Assembly (NCBI GenBank): GCA_902388495.1
Contig: CABMPP010000008.1
Location: forward strand, 124,001 to 188,000
Origin: an uncultured Bacteroides sp.
Lineage (GTDB): Bacteria > Bacteroidota > Bacteroidia > Bacteroidales > Bacteroidaceae
DNA length: 64,000 bases
Direction of reading: 5' to 3'
Within the stretch, counting starts at the first letter, position 1. Each line of letters begins with the position of its first letter. The notes below the pieces were generated by a model. It searched no databases. It saw nothing but the letters and a program-made list of their open reading frames with translations, and was not told the DNA's origin. Position numbers and translations under genes: made by a program. Shown one piece after another: positions 33,697 through 42,968 of this stretch.

Positions 33697-35427
33697 TTAA
33701 TCTTTAATTGAATTGATCCAACCCTGTACGTCGTTAACGCTCGGGTTTGCCAGTTCCAATTTATATTTCTTGTTGATGCCACAGATATCCATGTGGAGCT
33801 TCTGCGGATTCACGTCTTTCATATCACTTACCAGGTTGTAGCCTGCCTTTTGGATAACGGGTACCCAGTCTTCGGAGATGCCCAGTTCCATGAATTTGGC
33901 GGGAGCATCTTTCGGAGTAACCTTCTCGGGACGCATCTGCGGGAAGAAGAGCACCTCCTGGATGAACGCCTTGCCCGTCATCAACATGGTCAAGCGGTCG
34001 ATGCCGATGCCGATGCCCGATGTGGGAGGCATGCCGTATTGCAACGCTTTCAGGAAGTCCTGGTCGATGAACATGGCTTCGTCATCGCCCTTCTCACTCA
34101 GTTGCAACTGGTCCTTGAAACGTTCTTCCTGGTCTATCGGGTCGTTCAGCTCGCTGTATGCGTTGGCCAGTTCCTTGCCGTTTACCATCAGCTCGAAGCG
34201 TTCGGTCAAGCCCGGTTTGCTGCGGTGCATCTTGGTGAGCGGACTCATTTCTACGGGATAGTCGGTGATGAAGGTGGGCTGTATGAAGGTACCTTCGCAG
34301 AACTCGCCGAAGATTTCGTCTATCAGCTTGCCTTTGCCCATCGTGTCGTCTATCTCCATATTCAGTTCCTTGCATATCTGGCGGATTTCGTCTTCGCTCT
34401 TGCCGTTGAGGTCGTGTCCGGTCTTCTCCTTGATGGCATCCAGGATGGGCAGACGACGGTAGGGAGCCTTGAAGCTGATGGTCTTGCCGTCGATTTCGGT
34501 TTCCGTACAGCCGTTTACGGCGATGCAGATGCGCTCCAGCAACTTCTCGGTGAAGCTCATCATCCAGTTGTAATCCTTATATTGTACGTAGAGCTCCATG
34601 CAGGTGAACTCCGGGTTGTGGTTCTTGTCCATACCCTCGTTACGGAAGTTCTTTCCGATTTCATATACACCTTCGAAACCGCCTACGATCAACCGCTTCA
34701 GGTAAAGCTCGGTGGCGATACGCAGATACAAGTCCATATCCAGCGAGTTGTGGTGGGTGATGAAGGGGCGGGCGCTGGCACCACCGGGGATGGATTGCAG
34801 GATCGGGGTTTCTACCTCGGTATAGCCTGCTTCGTCCAGCACGGCACGCATGGTTTTGATGATGATGGCACGTTTCAGGAAGTTTTCCTTTACGCCGTCG
34901 TTCACAATCAGGTCGACGTAGCGTTGGCGGTAGCGCAGTTCGGGGTCATCGAACGAGTCGTAGGCTACGCCGTCTTTATATTTCACGATAGGCAGCGGGC
35001 GGAGGCTCTTGGAGAGCACGGTCAACTTCTTGGCATGGATACTGATTTCGCCCATCTGGGTGCGGAATACGAATCCTTCGATGCCGACGATGTCGCCTAA
35101 GTCGAGCAAACGTTTGAACACGGTGTTGTACATCTCCTTGTCTTCTCCCGGACAGATGTCATCGCGGGTGATGTACACCTGGATGCGTCCTTTGGAATCC
35201 TGCAATTCGATGAAAGATGCTTTTCCCATGACGCGGCGGCTCATGATACGTCCGGCAACGGACACTTGGCGGGGCTCTGCTTCGTCTTTGAATTCAGCTT
35301 TAATATCGGTAGAAAAAGCATTGGTTACATACTCTGCTGCGGGATAGGGCTCGATGCCCATCGCGCGAAGTTCATTCAGACTGTTGCGTCGAATGATTTC
35401 CTGTTCACTTAGTTCTAATACGTTCAT
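33697..35427 (-). CDS. lysS: Lysyl-tRNA synthetase (class II)
   Basis: A 576-residue class II enzyme with an OB-fold anticodon domain ([24 protein letters not shown]) and a catalytic domain. Motif 2 is [20 protein letters not shown] and motif 3 is [15 protein letters not shown]. After the usual end at LFFPQMRPE it has about 70 more residues ([23 protein letters not shown] onward) that look like a helix-hairpin-helix or DUF4332-type module; this tail appears to be usual in Bacteroides. The start at 35427 ([10 protein letters not shown]) is preferred over 35442 because the -7 element lies only 13 bp before the latter. Confidence 0.96.
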   Translation of the reverse strand: MNVLELSEQEIIRRNSLNELRAMGIEPYPAAEYVTNAFSTDIKAEFKDEAEPRQVSVAGRIMSRRVMGKASFIELQDSKGRIQVYITRDDICPGEDKEMYNTVFKRLLDLGDIVGIEGFVFRTQMGEISIHAKKLTVLSKSLRPLPIVKYKDGVAYDSFDDPELRYRQRYVDLIVNDGVKENFLKRAIIIKTMRAVLDEAGYTEVETPILQSIPGGASARPFITHHNSLDMDLYLRIATELYLKRLIVGGFEGVYEIGKNFRNEGMDKNHNPEFTCMELYVQYKDYNWMMSFTEKLLERICIAVNGCTETEIDGKTISFKAPYRRLPILDAIKEKTGHDLNGKSEDEIRQICKELNMEIDDTMGKGKLIDEIFGEFCEGTFIQPTFITDYPVEMSPLTKMHRSKPGLTERFELMVNGKELANAYSELNDPIDQEERFKDQLQLSEKGDDEAMFIDQDFLKALQYGMPPTSGIGIGIDRLTMLMTGKAFIQEVLFFPQMRPEKVTPKDAPAKFMELGISEDWVPVIQKAGYNLVSDMKDVNPQKLHMDICGINKKYKLELANPSVNDVQGWINSIKD

Positions 35428-35454
35428 TTCGCTATATTTCACTCAATTTGGAGA

Positions 35455-35462
35455 CAAAAGTA
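35455..35462 (-). promoter_or_regulatory. -7 element of lysS
   Basis: TACTTTTG on the minus strand, 28 bp before the chosen start codon. The 369-bp gap 35428-35796 otherwise holds the flanking repeat and its 22-bp array. Confidence 0.6.
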
Positions 35463-35574
35463 CGAAACATTTTTCAGATAGCGAATCTTTTTACTTAAAT
35501 AAAGCGAACAAAGGGGCGTATGGGGCTGATAAAGGGCACTTTCCACGTACGCCAAATATTGCTTTTCTTTGCAT

Positions 35575-35720
35575 CATTATTGCTTGTCATCCGTATCTCC
35601 CTTTGCTGTCATCTCTCCCCCTATTCCCTTCGATGCACAAGATGGCATCTTATGCTGCTCAAGATGGCATCTTATGCTACACAAGATGGCATCTTGTGCA
35701 TCGAGGGGAATAGTGTTCAA
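35575..35720. repeat. 146-bp direct repeat, left copy, flanking the PUL
   Basis: Identical by eye over 146 bp to 59466-59611, in the same orientation. Internally it is a 22-bp-period array in register from 35581 to 35756; the best conserved units contain CAAGATGGCATCTTATGC, whose centre AAGATGGCATCTT is an almost perfect palindrome. Identity with the right copy stops inside the array, although both sides continue in the same 22-bp register. Confidence 0.95.
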
Positions 35721-35796
35721 GGAGAAGGCCGATAGTGTTCTGCTTCTGAAGGGTAATAGGTGATGCCTATATATACTTCTTCTGTGGAGAGACGGG

Positions 35797-36948
35797 CTAT
35801 TGTACCGTCAGTTGCCGGTATTGGTCGTAGAACATGACAGCTATGCCGAAAGCGTATGCCCGCGCGTCTACTATGTCTCTGTTGTAATAGTACTCTTTAT
35901 CGCCGATACAAGTGCCGCCGCAGATGTTCTTCATCTTCAGATATTGACCGGCAGATTGCAGACTGTTGGCTTCCAAACCGTTGTAGGCGCGTTCTATTGT
36001 GGGCATGAATTTATCTGCGGGCACTATTCCCAGTGCGATGCCTTTGGCGGCTGCATAGGCAAACATGGCGGTGCAGGAGCTTTCGATGAAGTTGCCCGTT
36101 TCGCCGGGATAGACGGGCAATTGGTACCAGTGTCCGGTTTTCTCGTCCTGCAAGGGGTAGAGGGTGTCGAGCTTCTTGATGAGGGAGGTCTTCAGGTAAG
36201 AGTAGTTTTCGTCATCTTTGGGCAGCAGTTCCAGCAGGTCGGCCAGGGTCATGACGATCCAGCCATTGCCGCGTCCCCAGAATTCGTTGTTGCGGCGGTT
36301 GGGGTTCTCGGCCCAGCCGGGCTGGCAGCAAGGGTCTTGCGAGGGGATGGTGTCGTTATCCCAGCCATGATACCACAGTCCGGTTGCCGGGTCTTCCAGC
36401 TTCTCGGCATGCTTTTGCAGTTGGGCGATGGCTTCGAGGAGGAAGGCTTTGTCGCCGGTCAGCTTGTACATCTGCATCAGGAATTCGCCTACCATATATA
36501 CAGTGTCGTCCCATAGTTCGATGACTTCTTCGCGGTGGGAGACGCCGCCGTTGCTGGCGCGGGGGATGTTCAGGTATTGTTCGAAGACTTCGAAGGCTTT
36601 GGCCTTATAGCGGGCATCGCCGGTGGCTTGTGCCAGGTAGGCCAATCCTAAGCCGGAAATGACGGCGTTGGGATGCAGGCCGTTGGCATCTTGGAATGTG
36701 GCTTCGACGGCTGTTTGTATGTAGGGGAACAGGTAGTCTTTATCCTGATTGTTTTCGCAGCGCATTACGACCGATTTCAGAAAGACGGCTTCATTCCAGT
36801 TCCAGATGTAATCTTTGGCAGGCATGTATTCTTCTACTACATATTGGGTCAGTTTGTCTCCCCAATTATCCGATTGCTTCTTTGAAGAACAGGAGGAGAG
36901 GGACAGGATGCCTGCAAGGCTTAGGCAGGCGATGAGATTCTTTTTCAT
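35797..36948 (-). CDS. GH105-like unsaturated uronyl hydrolase (lipoprotein)
   Basis: A 383-residue lipoprotein (signal ending SLSSC) with the six-hairpin alpha toroid of GH105/GH88. These enzymes hydrate the 4,5-double bond of unsaturated uronic acids left by polysaccharide lyases. Signature segments are IELWDDTVYMVGEFLMQMYKLTG with the catalytic Asp, LWYHGWDN, EFWGRGNGWIVMTLADLLELLP, and GNFIESSCTAMFAYAAAKG. GH105 is favoured over GH88 by the WGRGNGW context and overall length. It is the last gene of the PUL operon, 43 bp after GH42. It differs strongly from the other GH105 in the locus, so the two may act on different linkages. Confidence 0.88.
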   Translation of the reverse strand: MKKNLIACLSLAGILSLSSCSSKKQSDNWGDKLTQYVVEEYMPAKDYIWNWNEAVFLKSVVMRCENNQDKDYLFPYIQTAVEATFQDANGLHPNAVISGLGLAYLAQATGDARYKAKAFEVFEQYLNIPRASNGGVSHREEVIELWDDTVYMVGEFLMQMYKLTGDKAFLLEAIAQLQKHAEKLEDPATGLWYHGWDNDTIPSQDPCCQPGWAENPNRRNNEFWGRGNGWIVMTLADLLELLPKDDENYSYLKTSLIKKLDTLYPLQDEKTGHWYQLPVYPGETGNFIESSCTAMFAYAAAKGIALGIVPADKFMPTIERAYNGLEANSLQSAGQYLKMKNICGGTCIGDKEYYYNRDIVDARAYAFGIAVMFYDQYRQLTVQ

Positions 36949-36991
36949 GATGTGTGATTCTTTTGCTGATATAATCTAAATAAAATATCTG

Positions 36992-39061
36992 TTATCTTAC
37001 TTGCATAATCATGTAGTCCATTGCTTTTACCGTTACCGATGCAGAATACTTCTCACGGGTTTTGATATCTGTTACCGGAGCATTGACGCTGATTGTTTGT
37101 TCTTCGTAGGAGAAGTTGATGGCATAGATGTACTGCCTTCCGGAGGTATTTTTCAGTTCGGAGATTTCTACCTGTGGGTGACTGCATTGAGCCAGCGGTC
37201 TGATGGATGAGGCAGCAATGGCTTCTTCCGTCAGTTTGTCGATGATACTTTGTTCGGGTACGGTGGCTACGTAATAGACTCGCCCCTTGCCATAGTTATT
37301 GCACGTGATGGCCGCGCTTCCGGCAAAATAGTTTCCACTGAACGATGCAAGCGGCCGGGCGGTGGTGAGGCGCAGCTGGTCGAACCAGAAGCGACACTCG
37401 CCCGTGAGTCCGTCGTAGGTCAGGCTACCTGCTTTGCGACCGAACAAGGCTTCCTGCTCTTCCACTTCGATGCCGGCCAGCCGTTGTAGGGCAGTGGTTA
37501 CCGGGGCATCCTCCTTATGTAGGTGAATGTCGCGCACGCCACTCACGCAAGTCAGTAGGACGACAGCCCCCCGCGAGGCGGCCTCTTCCAGCCGACGGCA
37601 GAAGTTGGGAGAGGCAATGGCAAGATAAGGTACTACAATCAGCCCGTATCTTGTCAGATCCGATTGTGAGGAAACCACATCCGTCATCACTCCCCGGGTG
37701 CGGAGGGCGTGATAGTAGTGGTATACTTCGCGCAGGTATTTCAGGTCGGGGCAGAAGGTGTAGCCGTTCTCAAAAGCCCAGTCCGTCTGGAAGTCGCGGA
37801 TGATGGCGGCCCGGGCTGTCGGCAGTAACTCGCCTGTGCGGGCATAAACTTCCTGTATCTCGGCAGCAGTCTGTTGCAGTTCGTAGAATTTGGTTCGCTT
37901 CGCGTTGTCCGATTCCACTACGCCTGCCATCAATTGCTCATGTCCCGAGGGGAAGGCGCGGAAAGGGAAGAAGACGGATAAGTGGCATCCGTAGGCCAGT
38001 TGCTGATGGCTCCAGAGGCGAGGGAAGCCGGGTTTCACAATCTCCTTCTGGGTCAGTGCCGTCCGGCCTATCTGCGCTTCGGGCACCCAAATCGATCTGG
38101 CCTTTCCTCCCCGCACTATCTGCATGGCAAAAGATGTCATGGCGGGGTCGAAAGGAAGTCCTTGCTCGTTGCCGTAGAGGCTTTCGAGGGTGACGTTCAC
38201 AGGATAATTGTCAAACGAGAGTACATCGCAGGCATCGGAGAGCCGGTAGAGGTCCATGGTGGTGACGAAGCCGCTGCCCCCGATGTTGGTGGTGATTGTC
38301 ATATTCGGAGCCACGGCCTTCACGGCATCCCGTTGCAAGGCGATGAACTCCAGTGCCATGTCCGAATTGAAGCGCTGATAGTCCAGATAGATGCAGGGAC
38401 TGTCCATCCGGCGGGGCAGCCATACTTGCTCAAAGTCATCCAAAGTCTCGCTCCAGAAGACGGTACCCCAGGCTTGGTTCAAAGCTTTTATGGTCTGATA
38501 CTTTTTCTGTAGCCATAGCTTGAATTTCTTCAAGCATTCGTGGCAATAGCAATAGGGATCCTCGGTGCCCGGTTCGTTGTCTATCTGGAAGCCGATGACG
38601 GAGGGGTTATCCTTGTAACGTTCGGCCAGTGTGCGGGCGATGCGTACGCAATATTGGCGGTAGATTTCGTTGTTCAGGCAGGCATGCCGGCGGCGTCCGT
38701 AGGGCTTTCTCATTCCGTTAGCCTCTACCATCATGATGTCGGGGTGTGCGTCGTGCATCCATTTGGGGATGGCGGCGGTGGGGGTGCACAACAATGACTG
38801 TATGCCGTGCTGTGACAGTGTCCGGACAGCATGATCCAACCATTCCAGTGTGAACGTTCCATCCTTGGGTTCCATGCTGTGCCAGGCGAAGTCTCCCATG
38901 CGAGCCACGTTGAAGTGTGCCTCCTGCATGAGGCGGGCATCCTTTTTCACTTGTTCTATTTCCACTTGTTCCGGGTAATAGGCTGCACCTATGTACACTT
39001 GTCCGCAGAGTGACAGAGAACAGGTCAGGAAGAGCAGGGTGGTGATGAACAGTTTCTTCAT
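36992..39061 (-). CDS. GH42 beta-galactosidase
   Basis: A 689-residue secreted GH42 enzyme (signal peptide MKKLFITTLLFLTCSLSLCG; the frame is open 16 codons upstream but the signal begins at 39061). The barrel starts GAAYYPEQVEIEQVKKDARLMQEAHFNVARMGDFAW. The acid/base Glu is in GFQIDNEPG near residue 160, and the nucleophile is in SIWVPEAQIG near residue 330. The zinc cysteines of many GH42 are partly present (CYCHECLKKF). The family removes terminal beta-galactose, or alpha-L-arabinopyranose in some members. Gaps of 14 and 43 bp place it firmly in the PUL operon. Confidence 0.92.
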   Translation of the reverse strand: MKKLFITTLLFLTCSLSLCGQVYIGAAYYPEQVEIEQVKKDARLMQEAHFNVARMGDFAWHSMEPKDGTFTLEWLDHAVRTLSQHGIQSLLCTPTAAIPKWMHDAHPDIMMVEANGMRKPYGRRRHACLNNEIYRQYCVRIARTLAERYKDNPSVIGFQIDNEPGTEDPYCYCHECLKKFKLWLQKKYQTIKALNQAWGTVFWSETLDDFEQVWLPRRMDSPCIYLDYQRFNSDMALEFIALQRDAVKAVAPNMTITTNIGGSGFVTTMDLYRLSDACDVLSFDNYPVNVTLESLYGNEQGLPFDPAMTSFAMQIVRGGKARSIWVPEAQIGRTALTQKEIVKPGFPRLWSHQQLAYGCHLSVFFPFRAFPSGHEQLMAGVVESDNAKRTKFYELQQTAAEIQEVYARTGELLPTARAAIIRDFQTDWAFENGYTFCPDLKYLREVYHYYHALRTRGVMTDVVSSQSDLTRYGLIVVPYLAIASPNFCRRLEEAASRGAVVLLTCVSGVRDIHLHKEDAPVTTALQRLAGIEVEEQEALFGRKAGSLTYDGLTGECRFWFDQLRLTTARPLASFSGNYFAGSAAITCNNYGKGRVYYVATVPEQSIIDKLTEEAIAASSIRPLAQCSHPQVEISELKNTSGRQYIYAINFSYEEQTISVNAPVTDIKTREKYSASVTVKAMDYMIMQVR

Positions 39062-39075
39062 GTCTCTTTTGCAGG

Positions 39076-40371
39076 TTAGAGGTGAGTGATGATGGGGTGG
39101 TTCATGCATTGTGCCTCATGGGCTATCAATGAAACAAACGCTTCCCGTTCGCGGAACCGTTCGTCCCTCAGTTCCCATGCGGCGTAAGCCCGGTAGCTGT
39201 ATGTCCCGTCGGCATCGGGCTTCATTTTTACGCACCAAGTTTTCAGGATGTCGGCATTCTCTTCCGGAGTGTGGAAAGTTTCTACCAGATTGGCGGTGGG
39301 TATCAGGATACCCATGCCGAAGTAGAAACTGCCGTTCACTGTTTGCTTGTCGTGGGTGAGTATGGCATGCTGCTTTCCCTCGTATTCTTCTTCTATAAAA
39401 GGCTGTGCGTTCAGGTTGTTGATAACGCCTGTCACCAATTGGTAATGCTCCGGCAGGGCAGAAGTCCATACTCTCTTTTCATATCCGTACCGGCCTGCCC
39501 AGATGCCTATTTCTTCGCAAAGGTCTATTTTATGCTCCTTTATCTGCCAGCCTTTGTACTTCAGGCGGAAGATGGAGCGGACAGGACCTTTTGTGACCAG
39601 TTCGTAATAGGTGGAATCTATGACATCTTCCGTAAGGTCGTAGGGGACTCCCATCCTCACCAGGCTATCCGGCGTCTGCATGGCCAGTCCGCCCAACCCG
39701 AAAGAGTTGGCTGCACTCATAATGTCGCAACCCCATTCGCGCAACACTTGATAGGTGTTTGCCGGACATCCTTCTGCACTGATGCCTACGGTGTCCAGCA
39801 CCATTTCGGGGACGCGCTTGCCGAAGACGTCACAGCAATTACGTCCGTCGAAGTATTGGCGGAACCCCATCCGGTCGTTCTCCCAAGCGGGGCCGTCCAT
39901 TTGGTAGGGATAGCCTTCGGCACCACGGGGAAGGTTATACTTGCCGTGTGAGTCGCGGATCAGGGCATCAATCACGCCAGGGGTGTTCATCTTGCCGTAG
40001 CGGACGTTGGTGCGGGGAGTGAACGAAGGATATTCTCCCGCCTTGAGCCATTTCACTTTCAGGCTTGCTTTCTCCGCAGGGGCGAAGGTATATATAAATG
40101 CCAGTTCATCCCACATCCCGTCTCCGTCAAGGTCGTCGAGCTGGCAAGGAATATACTCTCCTTGTTCATTGGCGACGGCGGGCAGAAGACGGTTATCAGC
40201 AGGTTTTAACTGTGCACGTGTAAGTATCAGGGATTCGTCTTCACGGCTGATGTTCAAGGGATTCTCTAAGGCAAATTCTTCCAAGGGGCGCGGAGCGTTG
40301 CATCCGCAAAGAGCGGTGAATGCCCCCGACAAAGCAAGGCAACCTGCTATGAACTGATGTATTGTCTTCAT
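39076..40371 (-). CDS. DUF4861 family lipoprotein
   Basis: A 431-residue lipoprotein (MKTIHQFIAGCLALSGAFTALCGC) matching the DUF4861 pattern: an early beta segment with DDLDGDGMWDELAFIYTF, KMNTPGVIDALIRDSHGKYNLPRG, RMGFRQYFDGRNCCDVFGK, CDIMSAANSFGLGGLAM and WQIKEHKIDLCEEIGIW. DUF4861 genes often sit in PULs for uronate-containing polysaccharides, and their function is unsettled. The N-terminal domain resembles a RIFT barrel. It is 9 bp after the 850-residue protein gene and 14 bp before GH42, so it is probably part of the same degradation pathway. Confidence 0.8.
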   Translation of the reverse strand: MKTIHQFIAGCLALSGAFTALCGCNAPRPLEEFALENPLNISREDESLILTRAQLKPADNRLLPAVANEQGEYIPCQLDDLDGDGMWDELAFIYTFAPAEKASLKVKWLKAGEYPSFTPRTNVRYGKMNTPGVIDALIRDSHGKYNLPRGAEGYPYQMDGPAWENDRMGFRQYFDGRNCCDVFGKRVPEMVLDTVGISAEGCPANTYQVLREWGCDIMSAANSFGLGGLAMQTPDSLVRMGVPYDLTEDVIDSTYYELVTKGPVRSIFRLKYKGWQIKEHKIDLCEEIGIWAGRYGYEKRVWTSALPEHYQLVTGVINNLNAQPFIEEEYEGKQHAILTHDKQTVNGSFYFGMGILIPTANLVETFHTPEENADILKTWCVKMKPDADGTYSYRAYAAWELRDERFREREAFVSLIAHEAQCMNHPIITHL

Positions 40372-40380
40372 GAATATTTC

Positions 40381-42933
40381 TTATTTATTGCGTGTGACTC
40401 CCCATTCATTGCCGATTCCCATGTTGATTTCCAGGTTATTTTGTTGCCATTGGATGCTGACTTTATAACCTTTGTTTCCCAAATTCTCGATCTTTACGTC
40501 GCGAGAAAACTTGATAGCATCCATGCTTTTGGAGTGTGGAATCAGTACCGACAGCCAGCGTATGGGCTTTTCTGCTTCCAGCGGGCATTTGCTGTAGATG
40601 GCATAGTCATCGTTCTTCCAGTGTTTGGGCTGGTATTGGATGCCGTTCTCATGGCCTGCAGGTGCGTCGAAAGCTACGAACAGGCATTTCTCCCCTTCGC
40701 CGTACTTGTTGGTGAATGCCCGTGCTTGTGCGGGGTAGTGACGCAGGGAGGCATCGAACCAATTGGCCGTCGCTCCATCCGAATTGCCGCAACGGGGGGC
40801 GGAAGGTACATGCCATACGGGACCGGCCACCAGTCCGTCGGCGTTCTTTCCAGGCAGGAACTCATCCAGCACAATCAGGAAACCTTCCTCAGTCAGCAGG
40901 GTGCTTCTCTTCCAGGACGAGTCGTGCGTCCAGATTTCTTTGTAGGAGGCGTAGCCGTAACTGTCTTTGCCTTTGTTCTCGGCACAGGCATCGGTCAGAA
41001 TGCCGCCTTGTTGGCGGTCCAGACGCAGGTTGTGCTTCATGTTATTGTCATTGAAGGCAATCAGGATAGGCACGCGCGTCCATCCTTTGATGGGGGTGAC
41101 GTATTTGTAAGACAATCCGATGCGGCTGTAGTCTTCGTTTACGTTGATTTGCTCGTCCGTCTTGATGCGTAGCACGGTGCGCCCGTAGCGGGTGCGGATG
41201 CGCAGCACTTGTTTACCGGTTTCCGCATCCGTCACAATGGCATAATCTTCCTTGGGCAGTTCCGTTTCGGGGAACTGCTGCGTCTTGTCGGGGGCCACGA
41301 AACCGAACGACAACTTGTCGGTCAGTTTGTCGAAGGGTACGAGTACTCTTTCTCCTTTGTCGCCCGCGATGAAAAGGTCGCTGATGTAGATGTCGACGGG
41401 AACCTCCGAAGGGCATACATTGCGGTATTCATATCCGCCGAACCAAGTCCGTCCGGGGAATACTTTGCCTACCGCTTCTTCTCCCCCGGTGGGAAGCAGG
41501 GCGAATTCCAGGCGGATTTCGTGCAGGTCTATCCGGTCGTTATTGCCGGCTACAGCTTCCGGATTTCCCCACATATAGCCGTAAGGCGCTTTCTTGTCTG
41601 TCAAGGCATAATGCACATCGGTTGACTTTTTGGAGTTGATTGCATATCGTTCCGAAGGCATATATCCCCGGGCTACGCGCATATTGGCGGAAGAGTGATA
41701 CCATCGGCCTGAATAGACTCCGGTAGTCTGGCGGAAAGGATATTGGGCATCCGGTTCGGAGACGAGCAGCGTATTGTTCCATGCCGGCCATTCATAACGG
41801 CCGCGGTCGGCCATAATCAGGGTGCCGTCCACTTCGTAGTGTATCAAGTCGCCGCGAGTATCGGAGATGCCGCCATGATAAAGGACATTACAGTCGTCCT
41901 GAATCCAGAACTGCGCAAACGGGGCTCCGTCCTCGCGCGAAGGGGCCAGGATGAGCCGGTCCTTGCTTTGATAAGTGGCAGGGAAGAGGCATTGCACGGA
42001 AGCCTGCATGTCGGGCACTTCCACCGGCATGTCAGCGTATTGCGGGTAAGTTTTCCGGAAAGCCTCTTCCGGCAGCCGCCCGGTTTTCATGTTGCCTGCC
42101 AGGTAGGTCTTCTTGAGTGCCCACAGGATGGTGGGGTCGGGACAAACTTCCATGATTGCCGCGAAGGCTTTTACGTATGATTCTTGGTCGTAGGGTTCTC
42201 CGTCTCCGGTAGAACATACCAAACCGGAGGAACTGACGTGGTTTCTGAACTTGTAATAAACCTGCTTTAGTTTGTCGCTTTTCAGTTCTTTCTGCTTGCC
42301 TAACTTTACTCCTAAAGCTATCAGACGTGGAATATTATGGGCTACGTATGCAGGTTCGTAACTGTCTCCGGGTTCATACCAATCATTCCAAACAGCTTCG
42401 GCGTATGCTTTCCACAGTTTGGCATCTTTATGTTTGGGGAATAGTTTGGCGGCGGCCAGTGCGCCCATGGCAAAGTTGGCGGCACGGTTGTTGGGGCCGC
42501 GCTCCTCACAGAAACTGATGCGGCTTGCCAGGGCTTCGGCCAATCGGTTGAGTTCGGCATCCATCAGTTTGTTTTCCTTGAGCAGGCGTATGCCGTCGAA
42601 GAATTTTTCGCGGGCGAAGAAAGAGACTTCCAAGGTCTTCGGTTGGCCTATGTTGGCTTCGAAGGCATCTAAGATGCCTAACATGAGATTTTTGCCTTGC
42701 AGCATTTTGGCTTTATCGCCTGAGGCTATCAGATCGTATGCGACATAGATGTCCTTGTCGTTACTATGATAGAAGGTGACATTGTCTTTGATTTGTGTAT
42801 GGCGGATGATCTCTTGTTTCATTTCGTTGCGAGTCATCCGTTCAGGTGCTTTTTCTTGTGCACACAGCGAAAGTGTGCACAAGAAAGAGGCAGCCAATAA
42901 AGCATATCGGGGTATTGATTGTATGTTTTTCAT
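40381..42933 (-). CDS. Secreted toroid/beta-sandwich protein, candidate polysaccharide lyase (850 aa)
   Basis: A secreted protein with signal peptide ending LSLCAQ. Residues 30-330 are helical, with pairs typical of an alpha toroid: ISFCEERGPNNRAANFAMGALAAAKLFP and WYEPGDSYEPAYVAHNIPRLIALG. From about residue 340 the sequence is beta-rich (RLILAPSREDGAPFAQFWIQDDCNVLYHGG, then DGTLIMADRGRYEWPAWNNTLLVS), as in heparinase, chondroitin and alginate lyases. The N-N-R and Y-x-x-H residues of the toroid are plausible catalytic groups. I cannot place it in a named PL family. It lies between two genes for uronide-processing proteins, which supports a lyase role. Confidence 0.6.
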   Translation of the reverse strand: MKNIQSIPRYALLAASFLCTLSLCAQEKAPERMTRNEMKQEIIRHTQIKDNVTFYHSNDKDIYVAYDLIASGDKAKMLQGKNLMLGILDAFEANIGQPKTLEVSFFAREKFFDGIRLLKENKLMDAELNRLAEALASRISFCEERGPNNRAANFAMGALAAAKLFPKHKDAKLWKAYAEAVWNDWYEPGDSYEPAYVAHNIPRLIALGVKLGKQKELKSDKLKQVYYKFRNHVSSSGLVCSTGDGEPYDQESYVKAFAAIMEVCPDPTILWALKKTYLAGNMKTGRLPEEAFRKTYPQYADMPVEVPDMQASVQCLFPATYQSKDRLILAPSREDGAPFAQFWIQDDCNVLYHGGISDTRGDLIHYEVDGTLIMADRGRYEWPAWNNTLLVSEPDAQYPFRQTTGVYSGRWYHSSANMRVARGYMPSERYAINSKKSTDVHYALTDKKAPYGYMWGNPEAVAGNNDRIDLHEIRLEFALLPTGGEEAVGKVFPGRTWFGGYEYRNVCPSEVPVDIYISDLFIAGDKGERVLVPFDKLTDKLSFGFVAPDKTQQFPETELPKEDYAIVTDAETGKQVLRIRTRYGRTVLRIKTDEQINVNEDYSRIGLSYKYVTPIKGWTRVPILIAFNDNNMKHNLRLDRQQGGILTDACAENKGKDSYGYASYKEIWTHDSSWKRSTLLTEEGFLIVLDEFLPGKNADGLVAGPVWHVPSAPRCGNSDGATANWFDASLRHYPAQARAFTNKYGEGEKCLFVAFDAPAGHENGIQYQPKHWKNDDYAIYSKCPLEAEKPIRWLSVLIPHSKSMDAIKFSRDVKIENLGNKGYKVSIQWQQNNLEINMGIGNEWGVTRNK

Positions 42934-42968
42934 CTCTTTTCGAGGTTAGTGGTGCAAAGAACGTGATT

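Noticed and set aside
33793..35100. 435-codon open frame on the plus strand
   Set aside because: Antisense to lysS, with low-complexity His/Leu/Val translation and no promoter or RBS.
35575..35756. CRISPR array
   Set aside because: Units are 22 bp and directly adjacent with no unique spacers, and no cas gene is in the window. The same applies to the arrays at 7982 and 29479.
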